Assembly (NCBI RefSeq): GCF_001425865.1
Contig: NZ_LMDS01000006.1
Span: forward strand, 62,001 to 126,000
From: Rhizobacter sp. Root404
GTDB taxonomy: Bacteria > Pseudomonadota > Gammaproteobacteria > Burkholderiales > Burkholderiaceae_C
Direction: 5' to 3'
Length of the DNA stretch: 64,000 bases
How positions within the stretch are numbered: the first letter of the stretch is position 1; the number at the start of each line of letters is the position of its first letter. This document shows, in pieces, positions 45,021 through 53,159 of the stretch. The notes under the pieces are model-generated. The model saw only the letters and a program-made list of their open reading frames with translations, ran no database searches and had not been told where the DNA came from. Made by a program: the position numbers and the translations under genes.

Positions 45021-45956
45021 ATGGCGCCCGTGGCGGCCGAGGGCAAGCCGCCGCGCGGTCGCGTCGCGCTCTTTCGCGAACGCGTCCTCGGTCCCCAGTT
45101 CACGACGGTGCTGCAGCACCCCGGCGCGTTCGCGTGGAACACGCTGAAGGCGTTCCGCAAGAACCAGGGCCTGCTGCTTGCCGGTGCGGTCGCGTACTAC
45201 GCGTTGTTGTCGATCGTGCCGCTGTTGATCCTCACCGTGATCGCGCTGTCGCACTTCGTCGACCAGGCGGCGCTGCTGCAGACGCTCGCGCGCTACCTCG
45301 AATGGCTGGTGCCGGGGCAATCGCGCGCGGTGATCGCGGAATTGTCGAACTTCCTCGCCCACCGCGAGCTGATCGGCGGGGTGCTGGTCGTCACGATGAT
45401 CTTCTTCAGCACGCTGGCGTTCACGGTGCTGGAGAGCGCGATGACGGTGATCTTCCTGCACCGGCTGGTCGTGCGGCGCCGACATTTCCTGGCCTCGGCG
45501 ATCTTGCCGTATCTCTACATCCTGTCGCTGGGCATCGGGCTCCTGCTGGTCACGCTCGTGGCCGGCAGCTTGCAGGCGATCGGCCAGGAGAACGTCGAGC
45601 TGTTCGGCCGCGCCTGGTCGCTGCACGGCGTGTCGGGCGCATTGCTGTACCTGCTCGGCGTGGCCGGCGAGATCTTCGTGCTGACGTCGGTGTACCTCGT
45701 GATGCCGGTCGGGCGGCTGCGGGTCAGCCACGCGCTGATCGGCGGCGTCACGGCGGCGGTGCTGTGGGAGATCACGCGCCACGTGCTCGTCTGGTACTTC
45801 GCGACGCTGTCGCAGGTCAGCGTCGTCTATGGCTCGATGACGACGGCGATCGTCGTGCTGCTCAGCCTGGAGATCGCGGCGACCCTGCTGCTGCTCGGCG
45901 CACAGGTGATTTCGGAGTACGAGCGGCTCGGCCGCACGGCCGCGAAGCCGGCCTGA
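45021..45956 (+). CDS. YihY/BrkB-family inner-membrane protein
   Basis: 311 aa, six predicted helices. Family features are LLLAGAVAYYALLSIVPLLI near the N-terminus and VSVVYGSMTTAIVVLLSLEI near the C-terminus, with the conserved FxLESA-like stretch LAFTVLESAMTVIF. The family was once annotated as ribonuclease BN in error and is better viewed as a membrane protein or transporter of uncertain function. ATG 45021 follows the CBS stop; an alternative ATG at 44970 would overlap that gene by 44 bp. Confidence 0.88.
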   Translation: MAPVAAEGKPPRGRVALFRERVLGPQFTTVLQHPGAFAWNTLKAFRKNQGLLLAGAVAYYALLSIVPLLILTVIALSHFVDQAALLQTLARYLEWLVPGQSRAVIAELSNFLAHRELIGGVLVVTMIFFSTLAFTVLESAMTVIFLHRLVVRRRHFLASAILPYLYILSLGIGLLLVTLVAGSLQAIGQENVELFGRAWSLHGVSGALLYLLGVAGEIFVLTSVYLVMPVGRLRVSHALIGGVTAAVLWEITRHVLVWYFATLSQVSVVYGSMTTAIVVLLSLEIAATLLLLGAQVISEYERLGRTAAKPA

Positions 45957-45970
45957 GCTTCAGCGCGCGT

Positions 45971-46651
45971 TCACCAGAACGCCCACTGCCGCGTCGCCAG
46001 CACCCACACGCCGAGCGCCCCGTTGGTCACGGCATGCGCGATGACCGGCACCCACAGCTTGCCCGTGCGCACGTACAGCAGGGCGTACGCCAGACCGGCG
46101 ACGATCGCTGCCAGCCACAGCGTGTGCGCCAGCACGAACACGAACGTCGACAGCACGATCGCCTTCAGCGCCACCTGCTGCGGCACGACCGATTCGAACT
46201 GCGGGCTCTGAATCCAGCGCATCAGGAACGAGCGCCAGAACAGCTCCTCCATCAGCGGCACGATCAGCGCGGCACCGATCCAGCGGGCGATCACCAGCGG
46301 CCAGATCAGCGCGCCTTGGGCATCGATCGGCAGGAAGGTCGCCGAGGGGCTGCCGATCGTCATCCACGGGGCGTCGAGGTGAATCCACAGCCCGAACACG
46401 ACCAACCCGGCTGCGACCGCCAGCGCCAGTTCGGTCAGGTTGGGCCAGGTCTGCGCGACCAGCTCTCCGTATTCGCGCCAGAAGTACGCGAGCAGCCCGC
46501 CGACCACCAGCACCGTGAGGCCGTAGATCCAGCGCGGGTCGATGCCCCACGAGCCGTCGACCGGCACCGCGCCGCGCGCGGCCAGCAGCAACATGAATGC
46601 CGCGAACGGAAGGATGCGCGCGACGGCGGCGCGGCTCAACTGCAAGGCCAT
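45971..46651 (-). CDS. CAAX-prenyl-protease-like membrane protein (exosortase-associated type)
   Basis: 226 aa, about seven helices. The ABI/CPBP glutamate motif is MEELFWRSFLMRW near residue 134, with later histidines in FVLAHTLWLA and VIAHAVTNGALG, the usual catalytic set of intramembrane metalloproteases. This form resembles the subgroup found in genomes with PEP-CTERM/exosortase sorting, and a PEP-CTERM protein is encoded 5 kb away. It lies downstream of the MFS-acyltransferase gene. Role in processing of sorted proteins or of polysaccharide export components is inferred. Confidence 0.82.
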   Translation of the reverse strand: MALQLSRAAVARILPFAAFMLLLAARGAVPVDGSWGIDPRWIYGLTVLVVGGLLAYFWREYGELVAQTWPNLTELALAVAAGLVVFGLWIHLDAPWMTIGSPSATFLPIDAQGALIWPLVIARWIGAALIVPLMEELFWRSFLMRWIQSPQFESVVPQQVALKAIVLSTFVFVLAHTLWLAAIVAGLAYALLYVRTGKLWVPVIAHAVTNGALGVWVLATRQWAFW

Positions 46652-46696
46652 TCTTGTTCGACTCCCGGGGCGGCAAAAGCCGCAGAGGATGCCAGA

Positions 46697-48595
46697 TCAG
46701 GAGGCCAGCAGGTGCGAAACCCTTTCACGCAGCCCGGCCGGCGTGACCGCGGCCGGCGCCACCGCGTCGCCGGCGACCAGACCGACCCGGCTGAACCAGC
46801 CGCGCCGGAACGGCTTGCTCATCGCCGAGCCGTCCTTGCGTGAGAAATACGAGCCCCACAGGTTCTGCAGCGCCAGCGGCACGACCGGCACCGGGTTCGA
46901 TTCGAGTAGCTTCATCACGCCGCCCTTGAACTCGCCGAGCTCGCCGTCGCGGGTCAGCGCGCCTTCGGGGAAGATGCACAGCAGGTCGCCGTCGTTCAGC
47001 ACCTCGCGCGCCTTCGCGAATGCCTGTTCGTAGGCGACCGGGTCGTCGCGCTGCGGTGCGATCGGGATCGCCTTGGCGAGCCTGAAGAACCAGCCGAGCA
47101 CCGGCATCGCGAAGATCTTGTGGTCCATGATGAAGCGGATCGGCCGCGGGCTCGCCGCCATCAGCAGCACCGGGTCGACGAACGCGACGTGGTTGCACAC
47201 CAGGATCGCCGCGCCGGTGGCCGGGATGTTCTCGTCGCCGCGCACCTTGAAGCGATAGACCAGGCGCGTGACGATGAACGCGACGAAGCGCAGGAAGTAC
47301 TCCGGCACCAGCATGAAGATGTAGAACGCGACCACCGCGTTCAGCAGACCGGTGATCAGGAACACCTGCGGGATCGTGAAGTGCGCGGCCAGCAGCGCGC
47401 CGACGATCAGCGAACTCACGATCATGAACAGCGCGTTCAGGATGTTGTTGGCCGCGATGATGCGGGCGCGGTGGCTCGGCTGCGAGCGCAGCTGGATCAG
47501 CGCGTACATCGGCACGCTGTACAGCCCCGCGAACAGCGACAGCAGCGCCAGGTCGGCCATCACCCGCCAGTGCGGCGGCTGCGCGAGGAAGCTGCCCAGC
47601 GTGTAGCCGCTTGATGGCGCGAGGCCGCGCGCCGCGAAGTACAGGTCGATCGCGAACACGCTCATGCCGATCGCGCCCATCGGCACCAGACCGATCTCGA
47701 CATGGCGCTTGGAGAGCATCTCGCACAGCAGCGAGCCGGTGCCGATGCCGATCGAGAACACCACCAGCAGCAGCGAGGCGACGCGCTCGTCGCCATGCAG
47801 CACGTCCTTCGCGAAGGCCGGGAACAGCGACAGGAACACCGCGCCGAAGAACCACATCCACGAGATCCCGAGCAGCGAGCGGAACACGACGATGTTCTCG
47901 CGCGCCAGCATCAGGTTGCGCCAGGTCTCGGTGACCGGGTTCCAGTTGATGCGCAGCTGCGGGTCGCTGCTCGGCGACGGCGGCACGCCCTGCGCCGTCA
48001 GCCGGCCGAGCAGCGCGACCGCGACGCAGCCGATCGCCACATAGTGCCGGCCGACTTCCGGAATCGCCACCAGCAGCCCACCCGCCACCTGCCCGAGCAG
48101 GATCGCGACGAAAGTGCCCATCTCGACCATGCCGTTGCCGCCGGTCAGCTCGCGCTCGTTCAGGTGCTGCGGCAGGTAGGCGAACTTGACCGGGCCGAAG
48201 ATGGTCGAGTGCAGGCCCATCAGCAGCACGCAGGCGAGCAGCACGATCACGTTGCCGGTCCAGAAGCCGAACGCCGCGAGCGCCATGATCGCGATCTCGA
48301 GGTTCTTGACGAAACGGATCACCGCGGTCTTGTCGTACTTGTCGGTCGCCTGGCCGGCAGTCGCCGAGAACAGCAGGAACGGCAGGATGAACAGCGCGCC
48401 GATCACGAGGCCGGCCATGCTCGCCGGCAGCCAGCTGACCTGCAGCTGGTAGGTGATCATCACCGTGAACGCGAACTTGAACAGGTTGTCGTTGCCGGCC
48501 CCGAGGAACTGGGTCCAGAAGAACGGTGCGAAGCGCTTCTGCTTCAGCAGCGCGAACTGGTTCGGATGCGCGGCGGCGTGCTCGTTCGGGGTCAT
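46697..48595 (-). CDS. MFS transporter-acyltransferase fusion (LplT-PlsC type)
   Basis: 632 aa. Residues about 15-415 form a 12-helix MFS domain related to the lysophospholipid flippase LplT (FFWTQFLGAGNDNLFKFAF; LYSVPMYALIQLRSQPSHRA). Residues about 425-620 are a PlsC-type acyltransferase with the catalytic HX4D in NHVAFVD and the substrate motif FPEGALTRDGELGEFKGG. Together it should flip lysophospholipid inward and re-acylate it. E. coli Aas has a further acyl-ACP synthetase domain that is missing here. It is the first gene of a probable operon with the CAAX-protease-like gene. Confidence 0.9.
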   Translation of the reverse strand: MTPNEHAAAHPNQFALLKQKRFAPFFWTQFLGAGNDNLFKFAFTVMITYQLQVSWLPASMAGLVIGALFILPFLLFSATAGQATDKYDKTAVIRFVKNLEIAIMALAAFGFWTGNVIVLLACVLLMGLHSTIFGPVKFAYLPQHLNERELTGGNGMVEMGTFVAILLGQVAGGLLVAIPEVGRHYVAIGCVAVALLGRLTAQGVPPSPSSDPQLRINWNPVTETWRNLMLARENIVVFRSLLGISWMWFFGAVFLSLFPAFAKDVLHGDERVASLLLVVFSIGIGTGSLLCEMLSKRHVEIGLVPMGAIGMSVFAIDLYFAARGLAPSSGYTLGSFLAQPPHWRVMADLALLSLFAGLYSVPMYALIQLRSQPSHRARIIAANNILNALFMIVSSLIVGALLAAHFTIPQVFLITGLLNAVVAFYIFMLVPEYFLRFVAFIVTRLVYRFKVRGDENIPATGAAILVCNHVAFVDPVLLMAASPRPIRFIMDHKIFAMPVLGWFFRLAKAIPIAPQRDDPVAYEQAFAKAREVLNDGDLLCIFPEGALTRDGELGEFKGGVMKLLESNPVPVVPLALQNLWGSYFSRKDGSAMSKPFRRGWFSRVGLVAGDAVAPAAVTPAGLRERVSHLLAS

Positions 48596-48631
48596 GCGGG
48601 TCCCTGTCGTGTTGTTGAGCGCAGGCGGAAT

Positions 48632-49417
48632 CTACCGGATCACCTGGACCGGGCCGCCCAGGCCGCTGCGATTCATCCAGCTGAACACCGAGTCCACCGT
48701 GACGGTGTCGATGCGATCGGCGAAGCGCTTCTCGTTCGGGTGATCGTCGAACGCGACGTTGGCGGCGGTCAGGCGACCACCGAGGCGCTTCAGCGCGCCG
48801 ATGCGCAAGGTCGTTGGCTGGTAGTCCTTCAGCTGCAGCCAGGCCTGCGCACGTTCGCGGGTGCGGGCGCCCGGCTCCTGCGTCATCGCCAGCGTCTCGA
48901 TCGCCCACTGGTTCGACTGCTGGTAGCGCTGCGCCCACGGGTACGCGACCACGCTGTAGGCCGGTGTGTTGAGCTGCGCGAGCCGGGCGTTGTCCTTCAG
49001 CGCCGGCAACAGCTTCGCCTGCACCTCGGGTTGCGGCACGACGATCGCCGCCTCGTAGTCGAACAGGTCGTCCAGGAAGAACTCGCCGAGACCTTGCCGA
49101 TAGACCGAGCCGTTGGCGGTGCCGCACTGGTTCAGCTTGTGGACGACGCGCCAGCGCTCGCCGTCGCGGTACGCGAAGCCGAGGTGCGAATAGCGCAGGT
49201 GGTACTCGCTCAGGTCCTGCCCGGCGCGCGCCAGCAGCACGACCTGCGCGCCGCTGCGCTCGAGCTGTCGCGCAGTGTGCTCGGCCAGCGCCATCGAGCG
49301 CTCGACGGCGGCGACGGTCGGCGGCCGGTTCTCGCAGCTTCGGCCGGCCTGCGCCTGAGTGGCCGCAAGCGCGAGCAGCGCCGCAGCGAGGCCGGCGCGC
49401 AGGGCGGGCGCGTTCAC
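48632..49417 (-). CDS. Secreted DUF2145-family protein
   Basis: 261 aa. It starts with GTG at 49417, overlapping the upstream stop by 4 bp. A signal peptide ends TQAQAG near residue 26. The body has SHLGFAYRDGERWRVVHKLN and YSVVAYPWAQRYQQSNQWAI, characteristic of DUF2145, with a conserved His and Cys (HLGFAYR, NQCG) that suggest a papain-like hydrolase fold. Function is unknown. Translational coupling to the small secreted protein upstream suggests they act together. Confidence 0.82.
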   Translation of the reverse strand: MNAPALRAGLAAALLALAATQAQAGRSCENRPPTVAAVERSMALAEHTARQLERSGAQVVLLARAGQDLSEYHLRYSHLGFAYRDGERWRVVHKLNQCGTANGSVYRQGLGEFFLDDLFDYEAAIVVPQPEVQAKLLPALKDNARLAQLNTPAYSVVAYPWAQRYQQSNQWAIETLAMTQEPGARTRERAQAWLQLKDYQPTTLRIGALKRLGGRLTAANVAFDDHPNEKRFADRIDTVTVDSVFSWMNRSGLGGPVQVIR

Positions 49418-49824
49418 CGCGTCACCCGTTCGTTGTAGAGCAGCGCGTTGCCGCTCTCGTTCGGCACGAACGCGATCGCGCGGCTCGCGGTCGACAGCAC
49501 CCAGCCGGTGCTGACGGCCGTGACGACGACCACGGTGCCGGCCGCCAGCGACAGGCCTGCCGCCGCCTGCCCGCTCAATCGCAGCGTCGTGCGGGCGCCG
49601 TCCGAGGCGCGCTCCAGCACGCACAGCGCGCCGGCCGCGGAATACTCGACCGCGACGACGCTGAGCGTCGCGCCAGCCGACAGCAGCACGACGGGCGCGG
49701 CGACCGACACCGCGATCGGCAGCGCCGACAGCGCGCTCGCCTCGGACACCTCCGAATGCGCCTGCGCGCCGGCGACAAGCCCGGCCAGCACGGCCGCGAG
49801 GGTGAAGTGACGAATCGATTTCAT
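49414..49824 (-). CDS. Small secreted protein of unknown function
   Basis: 136 aa. Signal peptide MKSIRHFTLAAVLAGLVAG is cleaved after AQA near residue 22. The mature part is Ala/Val/Ser-rich with alternating hydrophobic strands (IAVSVAAPVVLLSAGATLSV; LSLAAGTVVVVTAVSTGWVL), suggesting a beta-rich or outer-membrane-associated fold. No known domain was recognised. The stop overlaps the GTG start of the DUF2145 gene. Confidence 0.7.
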   Translation of the reverse strand: MKSIRHFTLAAVLAGLVAGAQAHSEVSEASALSALPIAVSVAAPVVLLSAGATLSVVAVEYSAAGALCVLERASDGARTTLRLSGQAAAGLSLAAGTVVVVTAVSTGWVLSTASRAIAFVPNESGNALLYNERVTR

Positions 49825-49850
49825 GAAGAGTCTCCGGATCGAGTCAGGGG

Positions 49851-50273
49851 TCAGGCGACGTCGCGCTCGGCGCGCATCGCTTCGTGGGCATCGCGCAGCG
49901 TCTTCGCCAGCGTGAACACGGTCGAGATCAGGAACAGCCAGCTGACGCCGAGGAAGGCCTTGTAGGTCGGGTTCACGTCCATGCGCCACAGCCCCCAGCC
50001 CGTCAGGACCATCGCCAGCGCGAAGCCGCCCCAGACGACCAGACCCCACATCGGCGTGTCGTTGCGGGCGATCTCGTTGTCCCGCACGTACTTGGCGAGC
50101 GCGAACGCGGTCGACAGGCAGAACATGTAGCCCATCACCATGAACGCCCGGTCCAGGTCGGCGCCGGGCAGGTAGGCCAGGCCGGTGCCGCAGAGCAGCA
50201 CGGCCACACCGAACGAGACCCAGACCTGAAGTTTCCAGGCGCGGGTGTCTTGGCGGATCGAGGTGCGTGACAT
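49851..50273 (-). CDS. YiaA/YiaB-type inner-membrane protein
   Basis: 140 aa with four hydrophobic helices in two similar halves: VWVSFGVAVLLCGTGLAYLP with MGYMFCLSTAFALAKYVRDN, and VWGGFALAMVLTGWGLWRMD with VSWLFLISTVFTLAKTLRDA. The duplicated two-helix pattern matches the YiaAB family, of unknown function. ATG 50273 is chosen since a longer frame would start within the divergent promoter. It is 26 bp upstream of the small secreted gene and divergent from the XRE regulator. Confidence 0.82.
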   Translation of the reverse strand: MSRTSIRQDTRAWKLQVWVSFGVAVLLCGTGLAYLPGADLDRAFMVMGYMFCLSTAFALAKYVRDNEIARNDTPMWGLVVWGGFALAMVLTGWGLWRMDVNPTYKAFLGVSWLFLISTVFTLAKTLRDAHEAMRAERDVA

Positions 50274-50402
50274 GAGGTGCTTTCGGGGTGGGTTGAACAC
50301 GGAGCGAATGGTCGTCGTCGCGACCTCGGGTATCAATCACCCGAAGGAGGGTCGCAGAGTTGCAGCCCTCTGGTATCGTTTCAAGGTACTTTTGGGGACC
50401 GC

Positions 50403-51152
50403 ATGAGCACCACCCACGACCTCGTCATCGCGCTGAAGGCCGAACTCAAGGCCGCCGGCATCACCTACGCCGACCTCGCCGATCAGCTCGGCATGGCCGA
50501 GTCCAGCATCAAGCGCATCTTCGCGAAGGGCGACATGCCGCTGTCGCGCATCGACGAGGTGCTGCGCGTGCTGAAGATGGACTTCGCCGAGCTCGCGCGC
50601 AAGATCGCCGACGCGCAACCGCTGCGCCGCGAGCTGACGCTGGAGCAGGAGACCGCGGTGGTGGCCGACCGCAAGCTGATGCTGCTGGCGCTGTGCTGCG
50701 TGAGCCAGTGGACCTTCGAGCAGATGGTGGCCACCTACGCGATCAGCGAGGCCGAGTGCGTGCGTTACCTGCTGCAGCTCGACAAGCTCGGCTTCATCGA
50801 GCTGCGGCCGCTGAACCGCTACCGGCTCAAGGTCGGCAAGGGCTTCCGCTGGCGCCCGCACGGCCCGGCGATGGCCTACTTCCGTGAGCACGTCGCCGAC
50901 GACTACTACAGCGGCGGCTTCGACGGCGAGGGCGAGACGCTGATGCTGGTGCACGGCCACATCAGCACCGCGCAGGCGGTCAACTTCGTCGAGCGGCTAC
51001 AGCGCGTCGGCCAGGACTTCGCGCAGCAGCACCTGGCCGACCAGAAGCTCTCCGCCGACCAGAAGGGCCACTACACCCTGGTCGTCGGCATGCGCTCGTG
51101 GCTGTTCGGCCCGTTCCGCGACCTGAAGCGCGGCGCGCCGCCGCCCGCCTGA
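50403..51152 (+). CDS. XRE-type HTH regulator with a long C-terminal domain
   Basis: 249 aa. The N-terminal HTH (residues 5-65; ITYADLADQLGMAESSIKRI) is of Cro/CI type. The C-terminal 180 residues form one unit (LMLLALCCVSQWTFEQMVAT, then RYLLQLDKLGFIELRPLNRY and a final YTLVVGMRSWLFGPFRDLKR) seen in a family of proteobacterial regulators without an assigned ligand; the middle looks like a winged-helix. It is divergent from the YiaAB-DUF2145 group and may control it. Confidence 0.85.
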   Translation: MSTTHDLVIALKAELKAAGITYADLADQLGMAESSIKRIFAKGDMPLSRIDEVLRVLKMDFAELARKIADAQPLRRELTLEQETAVVADRKLMLLALCCVSQWTFEQMVATYAISEAECVRYLLQLDKLGFIELRPLNRYRLKVGKGFRWRPHGPAMAYFREHVADDYYSGGFDGEGETLMLVHGHISTAQAVNFVERLQRVGQDFAQQHLADQKLSADQKGHYTLVVGMRSWLFGPFRDLKRGAPPPA

Positions 51153-51163
51153 TCGATCGCACC

Positions 51164-52030
51164 TCAGCGCTGGCGGCGCCGCACCATCCAGCCCATCAGG
51201 CCGAGGCCGGCAAGCATCAGGGCGTAGGTTTCGGGTTCCGGAATCGGCGGCGTGCCGCCGTTGCTCTGCAGGAACGAGAACGTGTTCAGCGCATAGATCC
51301 CGTTGGCGTTCAGCGGCGAATAGCTGCCGCCGCAGACCGGCAGGCCGCACGCGGTGGTGGTCGAGATCATGTCGATGTCGGCAATGATGAACAGCGCGCC
51401 AGCGCCGGGCGCGTACTCGCCCGCCTTCCAATACGCCGAGGTGATCTGGCCCTCGGCGTTGGTACCCCCGACATGACCGTTGCGGGCGGCGATCGCGGCG
51501 GCGTCGAGCTGGCCGATGTTGTAGTACTGCTTGACGTCAGTCGCGACACCGAACGGGCCGTCGAACAGCGGCGCGCCGCCGTTCGACACCGAACCGGTGC
51601 TTTGGGTCGTGCTGATGCCCAAAGCGGTTCCGAGGCCGTCATGCGCTGCATCGTCCTGGAGCAGGAACAGATCGCCGCCGCCGAGAAAGAAGTTCATCAC
51701 TGCCGCGCTCATCGGCGCAGCCTGCGCGTCGGAGATCCAGGTGCCGACGAACATGTTGACGCCCGCCAGCGTGCCGGCGTTCACGGCACCGAGCGTCGTC
51801 GTCTGGATGCTGCGGTTCACGACGCCGGCGGGGCCGAAGTAGACCGGGTTCTCGAGCGCCGCGCGAAAGCCGGTGAGATAGCTCCCGTCCCAGGCCCACG
51901 AGTCGCTGTCCGACGTGATGGCCTGGCTTGCGCCGCCGACCACGTACGGCGCAGCGACCGCCTGGAGAGCCGCGCCGCACAGCGCGAGCGCGGCGGCACC
52001 GCGCCGCAAGGTTGAAGAGGTGACTGACAT
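51164..52030 (-). CDS. PEP-CTERM-anchored exported protein
   Basis: 288 aa. A signal peptide ends ALQAVAAP near residue 27. The C-terminus is a PEP-CTERM sorting signal: PIPEPETYALMLAGLGLMGW followed by VRRRQR. The body has ALFIIADIDMISTT and the stretch MNFFLGGGDLFLLQDDAAHD, which resembles the glutamine-amidotransferase-like (DUF4350) fold of exported proteins. Exosortase would cleave the signal and release the protein to the outside. No exosortase gene is in the window, but a CAAX-protease-like gene of the associated type is at 45971. The precise role is unknown. Confidence 0.86.
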   Translation of the reverse strand: MSVTSSTLRRGAAALALCGAALQAVAAPYVVGGASQAITSDSDSWAWDGSYLTGFRAALENPVYFGPAGVVNRSIQTTTLGAVNAGTLAGVNMFVGTWISDAQAAPMSAAVMNFFLGGGDLFLLQDDAAHDGLGTALGISTTQSTGSVSNGGAPLFDGPFGVATDVKQYYNIGQLDAAAIAARNGHVGGTNAEGQITSAYWKAGEYAPGAGALFIIADIDMISTTTACGLPVCGGSYSPLNANGIYALNTFSFLQSNGGTPPIPEPETYALMLAGLGLMGWMVRRRQR

Positions 52031-52157
52031 GATGACGCTCCTTCGAAGTCCGGCCGACCGAAGGTGGCGACCGCGGCTGCGATGGTCGTGGCGCGCCGCC
52101 ATCGCAGCCATCCCACGCTCGACGACCGCGCTCCCTATTCCTTGGGGGGCCGGCGAC

Positions 52158-53000
52158 TCACGCGGCGCGCTGCTCGAGCAGGTAATTGGCGCCGTCGTAC
52201 TGGCCGAGCACGTCGGTCAGGTACGGCAGCACGGTCAGCAACTCGTCGTGCAGCGTGAACGGCGGGTTGATCACGAACATGCCGCTGCCCGCGAGGCCGA
52301 AACCCTGCTGGTCGGGTTGCTGCACCGTCAGCCGCGCGTGCAGCCAACCCTTTGGCGCGAGGGCCTCGAGCCGCTTGGGCAGCTGCGCGGCCTCGAGCTT
52401 GCTGACCTGCGGGTACCACACCAGGTACACGCCCTCGGCGAAGCGCAGCAGCGCTTCGCGCAGCGAACTGATGACCTTGCCGTAGTCCTTGTGGCCCTCG
52501 TAGCTCGGGTCCATCAGCACCACGCCGCGCCGCGACGACGGGGGCACCTGGCCTTTGAGGCCCTCGAAGCCGTCGGTGTCGTAGACCGTCGCGCCGGGCA
52601 CCTCGCCGATGTACGACTGCAGGATGCGGTGGTCGGTCGGGTGCAGCTCGAACATCCGCAGCTGGTCCTGGGCCCGCAGCAGCATCTGCGCGAAGGCGGG
52701 CGAGCCGGGGTATTGCTCGAGCATGCCGTCGGGATTGAACTGGCGCACGAGCTGGACGTAATCGGCCACCGCGGGCGGCAGGTCGTCGCGGTCCCAAAGA
52801 CGCAGGATGCCCTGCTCGAACTCGCCCTTCTTCTGCGCGAAGCGGCCCTCGAGCGAGTAGCCGCCGGCACCGGCGTGGGTGTCGACCAGGCGGTACGGCT
52901 TGTCCTTCTGGTTCATGTAGCGCAGCACCAGCGTCAGCACGGTGTGCTTGAGCACGTCGGCATGGTTGCCCGCGTGGAAGGCGTGTCGGTAGGCAAGCAT
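52158..53000 (-). CDS. rlmJ: 23S rRNA (adenine-2030 N6)-methyltransferase RlmJ
   Basis: 280 aa. The N-terminus MLAYRHAFHAGNHADVLKH is the RlmJ hallmark. The SAM-binding loop is LVDTHAGAGGYSL near residues 38-50 and the catalytic motif DPSYE near 164. It methylates A2030 of 23S rRNA in naked RNA. Length matches E. coli RlmJ (280 aa). The gene stands alone, divergent from the OYE gene with 159 bp between. Confidence 0.95.
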   Translation of the reverse strand: MLAYRHAFHAGNHADVLKHTVLTLVLRYMNQKDKPYRLVDTHAGAGGYSLEGRFAQKKGEFEQGILRLWDRDDLPPAVADYVQLVRQFNPDGMLEQYPGSPAFAQMLLRAQDQLRMFELHPTDHRILQSYIGEVPGATVYDTDGFEGLKGQVPPSSRRGVVLMDPSYEGHKDYGKVISSLREALLRFAEGVYLVWYPQVSKLEAAQLPKRLEALAPKGWLHARLTVQQPDQQGFGLAGSGMFVINPPFTLHDELLTVLPYLTDVLGQYDGANYLLEQRAA

Positions 53001-53159
53001 GGCGCTAGTGTCGTCGCGTTTGGAGGTCGGGGGCCGGGCAGGCACTGTAGCCGCTTGCGGGCAATCCGCTTTAACCGATTTCGCGGCGCGCCGTGCGCCG
53101 GCCTGTTATTCGGCGCAGCCGTACGATGGCTTCATCCACTGACTTCCCGGCCCGCCCGC

